Assembly: GCF_937951745.1 (NCBI RefSeq)
Contig: NZ_CALFBQ010000041.1
Coordinates: 1 to 61,990 of the forward strand
Direction of reading: 5' to 3'
From: an uncultured Chloroflexus sp.
GTDB lineage: Bacteria; Chloroflexota; Chloroflexia; Chloroflexales; Chloroflexaceae
DNA length: 61,990 bases
Below, one piece after another: positions 51,651 to 60,031 of the stretch. The notes under the pieces are model-generated. The model made no database searches. It was not told the DNA's origin and saw only the letters and a program-made list of their open reading frames with translations. Position numbers and translations under genes: made by a program. Position 1 is the first letter of the stretch; the number at the start of each line of letters is the position of its first letter.

Positions 51651-53492
51651 TCACCACGGAAACAGCAACGGTACCACCAACAGGCAGATCACGAGCACCA
51701 CCACTTGCAACGGAATACCGGCGCGGGCATAATCGGCAAAGCGGTAGCCTCCCGGTGCCAGCACGAGCGTGTTAACCGGCGAGGCGATCGGAGTGGCAAA
51801 CGCCGTCGAAGCGGCAATCGCCGCCGTGATGATGAGCGGCTCCGGCGCTAGGCCCAATTGCTGCGCAATCCCCAGCGCAATCGGCATCATCAACACGGCA
51901 GTAGCAGTATTTGAGATGAATTGGCTGAGGAAACTGGTGATGATGAACACACCGGCCAGCACCACTAGCGGCGAGAACGCGCCGAGCGTCATCGCCAGCT
52001 CGCTGGCGATCAGAGCTGCGCCGCCAGTTTTAGTGAGAGCCGTCGCCATCGGCAACATCGCCGCAATCAACACCAAGCTCTCCCAACTGAGACGACGGTA
52101 GATGTCGTCAAGCGGTACACAACCGGTTATCGCCATTGCCACGGCTGCGATCAGCGCCGTTGTGACCGTCGGTAGCCACCCGCCCGCCATTACGACCAAC
52201 ATCGCCAGCATAATGACGATCGCGAGTAGCGCACGCCGGCTGAGCCGGTCGCCGCTGACAGCCAGATCACGCGGCAGCGCCACCACCGCCAGATCGCCAA
52301 AGGTGCGTTGATCGCGCACGATTGTCTCAAGCCGGGCCGGCGGACCAGCAACCAGCAACGTATCACCAAAGCGCAACGTCTCGTGGGCCGGATCGCCAGC
52401 AAGCGGCTGGCCCAACCGGCGCGCGCCCAATACCGTCACCCCAAATAGTTGGCGCAGCTCCGAAGCAACCACCGTCTGGCCAATAAACCGCGAACGCGGG
52501 GTGAGTGCCACTTCCATCACCGGCAAATCCGGCCCAAACGGCAGATCGGGCTGCGGCGCTTGCGGGATCAATCGCTCGGTACGGCAGAGCGCCGCCACCG
52601 CCGCCTCATCACCGATCACATCGAGCAGATCGCCGGCCAGTACCCGCGTTGCAGCAGTGACTGCGCGCGCCGGGCCGGGAGCTGGCCGATTGGCCGGCCA
52701 GCGGCGAATTCCCACCACCGTCACCCCATACCGGCTGTGCAAACGTGCCTCGGCCAGCGTCAAACTGGCTAGCGGCGAATCGGCGGCGACCCGCACCTGT
52801 GCCAGACCCTCGGTTAAGCAGTACTCGGCAGCCAATTCGGCCAGTGTTGGCCCGCGCGTCTCGCCCGTCGCCGACGCAACCCGCGCTGGCAACAACCAAT
52901 GACCGAACAGCACGATTACGAGCGTGATCACGATCACAACCAAGCCGCCAATCGGGGTAAAACTAAAAAAGCCGAGCGGAGGCCGCCCAGCAGCTACCAC
53001 CGCATCGGCAGCAATGAGATTAGGCGGCGTTCCGACAAGCGTTAGCATTCCTCCAGCCAAAGCCGCATACGCCAGCGGCAACAGCAAGCGTGACGGGCTA
53101 ATGCCGGCGCGACGGGCCAAATTGACTGCAATCGGCAGCATAATCGCTACTGTGCCAGTTGAGCTGATGAATGCCGACAGTACGGCCACCGGAATCATCA
53201 ACGTCACCAGAATTCGGCGCTCGTTGTTACCGGCAAGCAGGCCCAATCGCTGACCAATCCACGCCGCCACGCCGGTCTGGAACAAGCCATCGCCAACCAC
53301 CATGAGCGCGGCGATCAGTAACACGGTTGTATCGCCAAATCCAGCCACCGCTTCGGCAGGGGTGAGAATGCCGCTCAGCATCAGCGCCAGCATCCCCATC
53401 ATTGCGACTAGATCGAGCCGGATGCGATCGCTGACAAACAGCGCGATCATCACCCCCAGCACGATAAACACAAAGGCAATATCGTTTGTCAT
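51651..53492 (-). CDS. SLC13/DASS-type anion symporter with two TrkA-C domains
   Basis: 613 residues. Two membrane halves of about five to six spans each flank a cytoplasmic insert with two RCK-C/TrkA-C domains (about residues 215-300 and 315-400). The transporter signatures ISSTGTVAIMLPIAV and ISNTATAVLMMPIAL each carry the SNT-like motif that binds sodium and substrate in DASS proteins, and VGTPPNLIAAD follows the first. Such proteins import sulfate, dicarboxylates or other anions. Its ATG shares one base with the stop of the glycosyltransferase gene (TAATG), so the two are coupled. Confidence 0.9.
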   Translation of the reverse strand: MTNDIAFVFIVLGVMIALFVSDRIRLDLVAMMGMLALMLSGILTPAEAVAGFGDTTVLLIAALMVVGDGLFQTGVAAWIGQRLGLLAGNNERRILVTLMIPVAVLSAFISSTGTVAIMLPIAVNLARRAGISPSRLLLPLAYAALAGGMLTLVGTPPNLIAADAVVAAGRPPLGFFSFTPIGGLVVIVITLVIVLFGHWLLPARVASATGETRGPTLAELAAEYCLTEGLAQVRVAADSPLASLTLAEARLHSRYGVTVVGIRRWPANRPAPGPARAVTAATRVLAGDLLDVIGDEAAVAALCRTERLIPQAPQPDLPFGPDLPVMEVALTPRSRFIGQTVVASELRQLFGVTVLGARRLGQPLAGDPAHETLRFGDTLLVAGPPARLETIVRDQRTFGDLAVVALPRDLAVSGDRLSRRALLAIVIMLAMLVVMAGGWLPTVTTALIAAVAMAITGCVPLDDIYRRLSWESLVLIAAMLPMATALTKTGGAALIASELAMTLGAFSPLVVLAGVFIITSFLSQFISNTATAVLMMPIALGIAQQLGLAPEPLIITAAIAASTAFATPIASPVNTLVLAPGGYRFADYARAGIPLQVVVLVICLLVVPLLFPW

Positions 53493-54892
53493 TACGTCAA
53501 TTCATGAATCCGTGCCGCGACCGAACGCAGCGCCGCGGTATCGTCTTCGGTCAACCCGATGTCGGCAGCAGCACGCGCTGCCGCATAAACCAACAGCGAA
53601 GGCGACGCCGCCGGCTGCACCGGCGATGCAGGCGAAGCTACTGCCGCCAAAGGTGGGGCCGGATCCCAGAGCGGCTCGGTGCGGAGTAAACGCGGGGCCG
53701 GCCAACCGTAGACCTCGGCCAAAAAGCCAATCATCGCCCGCGCCGCGCCGGGCAAGGTATGATTGGTTGCTACATAGGCTCGCGCCCGTGCTCCTAAGGC
53801 CGCCGCCAGCGCCGGATCAGCCAGCAAGCGCCGACAGTAGGCGACGATCATATCGGTCTCGCTCTCGTCAACATCCACCTGCGCCGCAACGTCGGGCGGT
53901 AGTTCGCGGAAAGCATCAACTGCGCTGACCAGCGTAGGCTTGCCCGCGCCGAGCAGACGCAACAGGCTGGCGCTCGTTTCGCCAGCGGTCGGGTAGCGCA
54001 AATTCAGGCAAACATCGGTCGCCGCGACATAATCCTCAAATTGGCTACGCTCAACATAGCCGGTGACGGTTACTGCGGCTTGCAGGCCAAGCCGTTGGAT
54101 CACGCTCTTGAGGTCGTAATTAGGCGACACGGAACCGACTAACACGCAGTGAGCATCGATCCCCTCCCGGCGCAAGAGAGCCAGTGCCCGCAGCGTTGGT
54201 TCGATCCGTTTCCAAGCATTGATATGGCCAAATGTAGCCAATAACGGCAGCTCAAGCGGAATGCCCAACCGCCGGCGCGCTTCGTTTCGATCAATCACTG
54301 GCGGCAACGGCACTCCCATCGGCACAAGACCACGCGGCAGATCGGGCCGGATGGCAGCTACCCGATCTAACAGATACCGGCTATGCCCGATTACCGCCTT
54401 GGCAGCGGCCAGCACATCTTCGTTGCAGGGAAACGAAAACGCTGCTTCGCTAAAGCGCGAACGGATCATGAGCTGAGCAACATGTTCGCCATCCGCGCCG
54501 TAGCGCGCCCGCATCATTGTCACGTAACGTTGCACGTCGTGCTGCACATTCGCCGCGTACCATAGCATAAAGTGATGCAGCACGAAATCGTGCAGCACGA
54601 TCACGCCGGGAACGCGCTGCGCAACCCGCCAGATACTGGCATGAGCAGGGCTGTTGCCTATATGGTAGACGATCGCATCAAACGCTCCCCGCCGGGCTAG
54701 CCGTTCAAGCTTGCGGATAGGCAAGACCGTGAACTGCCGCTCAAGCTGCGGGTTTGTCGGACGCAACCCATCCGCAACAAACAGCGTGATCTCAGCGTAT
54801 TGGGCGAGGTAGGGCAGCAGCTCCTCGCTATAATCGGAAATACCCGACGGGGCAGGGTTGACGGGTGAACAATAAGCGATACGCGGGGTCAT
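53492..54892 (-). CDS. Family 4 glycosyltransferase
   Basis: 466 residues with GT-B fold. The N-terminus is IAYCSPVNPAPSGISDYSEEL with the Gly loop, the hinge is LLATFGHINAWKRIEP, and the donor half has VTGYVERSQFEDYVAATDVCLNLRYPTAGE-like sequence followed by LLGAGKP. A C-terminal extension of about 90 residues is not part of the fold. ATG 54892 overlaps the stop of the DJ-1 gene by four bases. The target glycan is unknown, and it is far from the main polysaccharide block. Confidence 0.88.
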   Translation of the reverse strand: MTPRIAYCSPVNPAPSGISDYSEELLPYLAQYAEITLFVADGLRPTNPQLERQFTVLPIRKLERLARRGAFDAIVYHIGNSPAHASIWRVAQRVPGVIVLHDFVLHHFMLWYAANVQHDVQRYVTMMRARYGADGEHVAQLMIRSRFSEAAFSFPCNEDVLAAAKAVIGHSRYLLDRVAAIRPDLPRGLVPMGVPLPPVIDRNEARRRLGIPLELPLLATFGHINAWKRIEPTLRALALLRREGIDAHCVLVGSVSPNYDLKSVIQRLGLQAAVTVTGYVERSQFEDYVAATDVCLNLRYPTAGETSASLLRLLGAGKPTLVSAVDAFRELPPDVAAQVDVDESETDMIVAYCRRLLADPALAAALGARARAYVATNHTLPGAARAMIGFLAEVYGWPAPRLLRTEPLWDPAPPLAAVASPASPVQPAASPSLLVYAAARAAADIGLTEDDTAALRSVAARIHELT

Positions 54893-55413
54893 GCACGCTC
54901 CACCAAAGCCGCCACCAGCTCGCGGCAGAAGGCGGGAATATCGGCCACCACCCGCCCCCACACCAGATGACCATCGCGGAAGGCAGCTTCGTCCACCCAT
55001 GTCGCGCCGGCATTAATCAAATCGTCTTTGATCCCGGTCGAGCCAGTGGCCGGACGACCGCGCACAATCCCGGCGGAAATCGCGATCGAACCGCCGTGAC
55101 AGATAATCCCTATCACCTTACCGGCGGCATCCATCGCTCGCACCAAATCGGTCACCACCTGATAGCGACGGAGCTTATCCGGCGCCCAACCACCGGGCAA
55201 CACCAAGCCAAACAGGTCATCGGCGCGCAATTCGGCAATGGTCGTCGTGGGGGTCATCTCTAGCCCATTCTTACCACGCACCGGGCGCAGATCAAGCCCA
55301 GCGGCCAACACCTCAGCGCCCTCTTCTTGCAGGCGCATCAGTGGCACGTAAAACTCAAGGTCTTCAACCCCTTCGGCCAATAGAACTGCAATCCGTTTGC
55401 CTGCTAGTCGCAT
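54889..55413 (-). CDS. DJ-1/PfpI family protein
   Basis: 174 residues, one domain. The conserved Glu is in LLAEGVEDLEF and the nucleophile Cys in GIICHGGSIAISAG, the elbow that in PfpI and YhbO reads CHGP. Relatives have been described as proteases, deglycases or chaperones. GGAG lies before the ATG. It is the first gene of a tightly overlapping operon with a GT4 enzyme and an SLC13 transporter; the overlap is clear but a common pathway is not. Confidence 0.9.
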   Translation of the reverse strand: MRLAGKRIAVLLAEGVEDLEFYVPLMRLQEEGAEVLAAGLDLRPVRGKNGLEMTPTTTIAELRADDLFGLVLPGGWAPDKLRRYQVVTDLVRAMDAAGKVIGIICHGGSIAISAGIVRGRPATGSTGIKDDLINAGATWVDEAAFRDGHLVWGRVVADIPAFCRELVAALVERA

Positions 55414-55438
55414 GACTGGTGCTCCTGTATTATGGAAA

Positions 55439-55457
55439 GACGTTGCAGTGCAACGTC
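55439..55457. repeat. Nine-base palindrome between the GGDEF and DJ-1 genes
   Basis: GACGTTGCA and its inverse flank one base, followed by TCTAC. The core matches the palindrome at 37138-37164. It can form a hairpin just beyond the GGDEF gene's stop at 55459 (minus strand). Confidence 0.5.
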
Positions 55458-55458
55458 T

Positions 55459-56364
55459 CTACTTGCCCGAACCCGGCCACGGCCGTACACAATTCCCACC
55501 AGCCGCCTTCGCCGCGTATAATGCCTCCCCTGCGCGGCTCAATAAATCAGCCGCATTGCGCGCATCGCGAGGGAAGGCGGCTACGCCGATCGAAATCGTC
55601 ACTTGCAGATCAAGCGTACTAGGGCGAATCACCGTCCGCGCCACTGCATCGCGCCACTGTTCGGCGCGGTGCAAGATGGTTTCTAACGTCACCCGCGGTA
55701 ATACGAGCAGCAATTCATCGCTGCCGTAGCGACAGAAGATATCGCCGCCACGCACTTGCCGGCCAATCAGACTCGCCAGATGTTGCAACACCGCATCACC
55801 GAGCGCACGGCCAAATTGCCAATTCACCTGTTCAAGTTGGTCAATATCGATCAACGCCACACTCAACACCACCTGTTCACGATCGGCGCGCCGCAACTCG
55901 CGTTCCAGCGTCTCGTTGAGATAGCGGCGCGTATACAGACCGGTGAGCGGATCGCGGATCTGCTCATTCTGCAAACGCACCGTCAAGGCATGCGCTTGGG
56001 CCCGCGCCTCGGCCAACTGGTGGCGGCGCGTTTGCTCAATCTGCCAGCGCGTTTGCGCAGTCGCCAACGCGCGCAGCAAACATAACGGCTGTAAATCAGC
56101 TACTGTCAGCACTTCATGAGCGCCCGCCTGTAACGCGGCGACGGCAGCATCCACATCTGCTACGAGACCAATCAAAGGCGACTGCTCGGCTTGCGCGGCG
56201 AGATCGGGCGGTATCTGTTCGCGCAAGTCGATAAGATGCGGTGACGAGGATGCAACCGTGGCTACCGGCACAACCTGCCACGCTGAACCCAATAGCGCAC
56301 TGAGCTGTGCTATCAACGCCTGATCGCTCGTCAAGATTGGAAAGAGCTGGGTGGCGGATACCAT
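55459..56364 (-). CDS. GGDEF-domain protein with degenerate signature
   Basis: 301 residues. An N-terminal part (1-125) looks like a receiver-type alpha/beta domain without a clear phosphoacceptor; a short helix (HQLAEARAQAHALTVRLQNE) leads to the GGDEF domain (residues 145-300, starting IRDPLTGLYTRRYL). The catalytic loop reads RYGSDELLLVLP, so GGDEF has become GSDEL. Active diguanylate cyclases normally keep GG[DE]EF, so activity is doubtful; a GTP- or c-di-GMP-sensing role is possible. ATG 56364 is chosen over a start 15 codons earlier because the domain begins there. Confidence 0.8.
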   Translation of the reverse strand: MVSATQLFPILTSDQALIAQLSALLGSAWQVVPVATVASSSPHLIDLREQIPPDLAAQAEQSPLIGLVADVDAAVAALQAGAHEVLTVADLQPLCLLRALATAQTRWQIEQTRRHQLAEARAQAHALTVRLQNEQIRDPLTGLYTRRYLNETLERELRRADREQVVLSVALIDIDQLEQVNWQFGRALGDAVLQHLASLIGRQVRGGDIFCRYGSDELLLVLPRVTLETILHRAEQWRDAVARTVIRPSTLDLQVTISIGVAAFPRDARNAADLLSRAGEALYAAKAAGGNCVRPWPGSGK

Positions 56365-56440
56365 AGCCTGCCTGCAGTTAGATGACCGATCCTGCGTCAA
56401 CGATAGCACACTTCAACCTTCTCGACAAGACAGTGATGGG

Positions 56441-56914
56441 TCAGCCTCTATCGCGGAGCGCGCGGTATACATTCCCCAAACAACACGATCCCTGTGGATT
56501 GCGTAACTCGCAAGCGCATTGGCCGGCGGCTATACCCGCTCTGATATCGGCAATGATGGCTTCGTATTCAGCGGCGGTAGCCTGCTGAAGATCACTGGCA
56601 CGATACCGGAAGCAGTAACAGATAAAAACGTTAGATTGATCTGTTTCTTTTTGATATACTCGTTCACGCACCTGATCAACCGTAAGTGTCTGTGCATCAG
56701 CTACACAGTAGTAGACGACCGGACAGTGAGGCGTATGACAAAATTGATACGACGTTGATCGCAACCAACGCAAGCTGATTGCAGCCATTACTTTCACGGT
56801 CTGTATCGAAACAGACACCCCCTTAGCACCACAAGCTGGACACAGCCCCAACTGCGCATGTGTTTCATGGCTTGTTGTTTCAGCAGGTGACGAGCACGCG
56901 CGGCTTTTTCGCAT
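56441..56914 (-). CDS. CopZ-N-like iron-sulfur/zinc metallochaperone family protein
   Basis: 157 residues. A zinc-ribbon-like region (CPACGAKGVSVSIQTVK, then YQFCHTPHCPVVYY) is followed by a BFD-like [2Fe-2S] segment (VFICYCFRYRASDL ... GQCACELRNPQGSCCLG). This two-part layout is that of the N-terminal half of archaeal CopZ, where it carries zinc and a 2Fe-2S cluster next to a copper-binding HMA domain. No HMA domain is present here, and no copper ATPase is adjacent. A redox or metal-delivery role in the cytoplasm is inferred. Confidence 0.8.
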   Translation of the reverse strand: MRKSRACSSPAETTSHETHAQLGLCPACGAKGVSVSIQTVKVMAAISLRWLRSTSYQFCHTPHCPVVYYCVADAQTLTVDQVRERVYQKETDQSNVFICYCFRYRASDLQQATAAEYEAIIADIRAGIAAGQCACELRNPQGSCCLGNVYRALRDRG

Positions 56915-57126
56915 TGTGATGACTCCTTCGCGACCGGCAATGACACGGCTGTCGTTACCATACGCCTTCTAGCTAGTGGAAGGTCAAGTGATCCTGATAT
57001 CAATAGTGTAAGGAAATCGTTGTTTGCCGTTTATTCGTTTGAAGTACAATAGGAGGTATCGTAAAAACGACGCAACCCTCGCCTTACCACATCAGATTGG
57101 CCAAAAGAGTTTTTTTCAGACGAAAG

Positions 57127-59439
57127 ATGGCAGCGATCACATCTGAGTGGAACGCACCAATGGCGGCAATCCCATTTGTGATGATCTATCTCATTCCGGC
57201 AGTTATCTCGGCCGGTCTAGCGATCATGATGTGGCAAAACCGCTACTATCGCGGTGGCCGCCCTTTCACCCTCCTACTCGCTGCAGTTGGATGGTGGAAT
57301 ATGTGCCATGCGTTAAGTATTGCTGACACGACCTTTGAAGGTACTCTCTTCTGGTCATTGTTGCAAAATGTAGGGACGGTACTGATCGGGCCGTGCTGGC
57401 TCCTTATTGCACTCGCCTATTCGGGTGAATGGTGGCGGGTGCCACGTTGGCTCCGGCGCGGCATCTTTGTGCCCGAATTGATAGCGCTGGTCATTGCACT
57501 CACCAACAATCTGCATAACCTCTGGTGGGCCACCGTCGAAGCTGACACCTCACGCCCATTCCTCTGGCTGTCGGTCACAAGGGGGCCGGCATTTTGGTTT
57601 CATACGGTCTATGCTTACGTCTGTCTCGCCATTGGGATCATCGTGCTGGCCCGCGCCTCGTGGCAAGCGCCGCCGGTGCATCGTTATCATGCTCGCCTGA
57701 TGCTCACCGCGGCCCTCATTCCGGCTGCCGGTAATATTGCTTTCCTTAGCGGACTAAAGATGCCATGGAACGATGACCCTACTCCGATCCTGCTCTTCAT
57801 CTCGGCGACGCTCGGCATTTACACGACGATGCGCTACCGATTGTACGACCTCGCTCCGTTGGCCGAACAAGAAGTGATCGCCGGCTTGCCTGACGGCCTG
57901 ATCGTGCTCGATAGTCGCGGACTGGTCGCCGAGATCAACCAGCACGCACCCCGTTTGCTCGGCGTTGATAGCGATCGCTGGATTGGCCGCCCCTTAACGC
58001 AATTGGTCGCCACCTCGCCCTTTGGGCGCGATTTACAGCATCTGTTGAACACGACGCTCACTGCACCAACCCGTCCGATCATTCTCGATAACGGGATCCA
58101 AGCGATTGAAGTGCGCCTCCGCCCGCTCCAATCTGCCGCCGGGATTGCCACAGGTTCGTTGGTGCTTGTGCGTGATGTGAGCGAGCGGATGCGTGCTGAG
58201 CAAGAACGCGCGCGCCATATCGCTGCGCTGCGCCTAATCAACGCTATCGCCCGCAGCGCCAACACTGCTCAAGAAACCGGCTCGCTGCTCAATACGATTG
58301 CGCGGATCATTGTGCGTGAAGGCCATTGGGAACGGATTTCAATTGGCCTGATCGACGAATCGCAGCAGCGTATTACAGTGGTCGTTGACCACACGACCCA
58401 TGGCGCCGGCCAATTGCAAAACGAAATCATCAGCGGCGCTGCCGCCGCAAGCTTGATCCAGCGCATCCAACAAGGACGGCCAGAATTGATCCATCTGGCC
58501 GAACTCACCGAGGAAGATCCATTGGCAATTGGCTTACGGCAAGCAGGATTGCAATCGCTGTTACTGGTGCCGCTCCGGCACGAACACCAAGCGACTGGCG
58601 TCTTAGGGTTAGCCACCAATGCGCCCCAGACCATGACGCCAACCTTGAGTGAGTTGGTCACTGCCATCGGCGAATTGATTACCGACGCGATTATTCGCAT
58701 CCGCCTCTACGAGCAAGTCCAACGGGCCGACCGCCTCAAGACCGGCTTTCTTGCCACTGTCAGCCACGAGTTGCGCACGCCGCTGACTTCAATCATTGGC
58801 TATACCGATATGTTGCGGCGCGGGGTATTGGGTGAACTTAGCCCCGACGTGCAAGAGACGCTCGGCTATATGAAGCAGGCCAGTCTCAATCTGATGCGCT
58901 TGATTAGCGATATTCTTGAGTTTTCGCGCCTAGAGGCCGGCCAATTGGAGATGGAGGTCGAGCCGGTTGAGGTGAGTACGATCATTCAGAATGTGGCCGG
59001 ACAGATGCTGCCGCAAGCCCGCGAACGCAATTTGGCGTTGGTGGTGAATGTACCGTCTGATCTGCCGAAAGTGACGGCCAATGCTGGCCGGTTGGAACAG
59101 GTGTTGATCAATCTGGTCAGCAACGCGATCAAATTCAACCGCCCCGACGGGCGAGTGGAAATCTGCGCTGAACCACGCGGCGAATGGGTGCGCATCTGCG
59201 TCAAAGACACCGGCATTGGCATTGCCCCCGACGATCAAGAGCGGATCTTTGAAGAATTCCAGCGCGTTCGCCAACTTAATGGGCAGAAAGTGCATGGCGT
59301 CGGACTTGGCCTTGCCATCTGCCGCCGTCTCATCACTCACATGGGAGGCAAGATTGGGGTCGAGAGCACTCCCGGCGAAGGATCGACATTTTTCTGCGAT
59401 CTGCCGATGGTTGCGGTATCACGCATTGTAGGGGAATGA
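57127..59439 (+). CDS. Hybrid-free sensor histidine kinase with N-terminal 7TM, PAS and GAF domains
   Basis: 770 residues. Seven membrane spans (about 15-230) of the histidine-kinase N-terminal 7TM type are followed by a PAS domain (GLPDGLIVLDSRGLVAEIN), a GAF domain (about 380-525), the dimerisation helix with phospho-His547 in VSHELRTPLTSIIG, and an ATPase domain with N box LINLVSNAIKFN, G1 VKDTGIGIA and G2 GVGLGLAI. It should phosphorylate a separate response regulator, and the lone receivers at 2384 and 22846 are candidates only by being unpaired. ATG 57127 is chosen; an in-frame TTG at 57097 is possible. Confidence 0.9.
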   Translation: MAAITSEWNAPMAAIPFVMIYLIPAVISAGLAIMMWQNRYYRGGRPFTLLLAAVGWWNMCHALSIADTTFEGTLFWSLLQNVGTVLIGPCWLLIALAYSGEWWRVPRWLRRGIFVPELIALVIALTNNLHNLWWATVEADTSRPFLWLSVTRGPAFWFHTVYAYVCLAIGIIVLARASWQAPPVHRYHARLMLTAALIPAAGNIAFLSGLKMPWNDDPTPILLFISATLGIYTTMRYRLYDLAPLAEQEVIAGLPDGLIVLDSRGLVAEINQHAPRLLGVDSDRWIGRPLTQLVATSPFGRDLQHLLNTTLTAPTRPIILDNGIQAIEVRLRPLQSAAGIATGSLVLVRDVSERMRAEQERARHIAALRLINAIARSANTAQETGSLLNTIARIIVREGHWERISIGLIDESQQRITVVVDHTTHGAGQLQNEIISGAAAASLIQRIQQGRPELIHLAELTEEDPLAIGLRQAGLQSLLLVPLRHEHQATGVLGLATNAPQTMTPTLSELVTAIGELITDAIIRIRLYEQVQRADRLKTGFLATVSHELRTPLTSIIGYTDMLRRGVLGELSPDVQETLGYMKQASLNLMRLISDILEFSRLEAGQLEMEVEPVEVSTIIQNVAGQMLPQARERNLALVVNVPSDLPKVTANAGRLEQVLINLVSNAIKFNRPDGRVEICAEPRGEWVRICVKDTGIGIAPDDQERIFEEFQRVRQLNGQKVHGVGLGLAICRRLITHMGGKIGVESTPGEGSTFFCDLPMVAVSRIVGE

Positions 59440-59876
59440 GCTGGCGCGTGACCGTACCCCCGATTCTGTTTGATGCCGCCATCTCTCTCGCTGCCAAGCA
59501 GCGGCCGCTCCTAGCGCGCCGGGTGTTACCCGGGTTGCCGTCGCGGCGGCGATGCGAGCGAACAGGGTGGTACAATGAACGTGGCCTTACCACGCTCTCC
59601 CACCGATAAGCCCGCCCCACGCACCTTGCTCCCCATCGCCGGCGCAGTCGCCTAGCCGCCAGCATTACTGCTGGCGCTGGTCGGCTCTTACCCGACCGTT
59701 TCACCCCTTACCGGAAACCCGGCGGGACTGTTCTCTGTTGCCGTCTTGCGTCACCGGCTGATTGCTCAGCCAGTGCCCCCGCTTGCTGTTTCGCGGGGCG
59801 GCGTTCTGCCTTACGGCAGGCGGGGAGTCGGGAAGTTCCTCTGGGAAACCCCAGCGGCGGCGCGTCATGCGCCAGC
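59440..59876 (-). ncRNA. rnpB: RNase P RNA
   Basis: About 437 bases on the minus strand with the bacterial RNase P landmarks in order: AGAGGAACTTCCCGACTCC near the 5' end (GAGGAAAGUCC block), ACAGAGAACAGTCCCGCC, then GGTAAGGGGTGAAACGGTC followed by GGTAAGAGCC, and near the 3' end AAACAGAATCGGGGGTAC. Helix P1 is formed by GCTGGCGC-A-TGAC (59876-59864) and GTCA-C-GCGCCAGC (59452-59440), which fixes both ends. The RNA is the catalytic part of the enzyme that trims tRNA 5' ends. Its 3' end touches the stop codon of the convergent histidine kinase gene. Confidence 0.93.
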
Positions 59877-59885
59877 ACCAACTCT

Positions 59886-59894
59886 AGTATAGCA
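59886..59894 (-). promoter_or_regulatory. Extended -10 promoter of rnpB
   Basis: On the minus strand TGC-TATACT lies seven to ten bases before the predicted 5' end of rnpB at 59876, the right distance for a transcription start. No good -35 box was seen, consistent with the extended -10 (TGnTATACT). Confidence 0.6.
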
Positions 59895-60031
59895 TACCAA
59901 CGCAAAGGCGCGAAGGTTGTTTGAGATGGTTCTTAAGCGCGCTTTGGCCCAGATCGTAAAATGCTTTGCGCCCTTTGCGATCTTCGCGTCTTTGCGTCCT
60001 CCGGCTTCTGCGTTTTTGCCCCCTCTGCGGC

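Noticed and set aside
59333-59905. Short open frames over the RNase P RNA
   Set aside because: The region is explained by rnpB, and the frames have no coding support.
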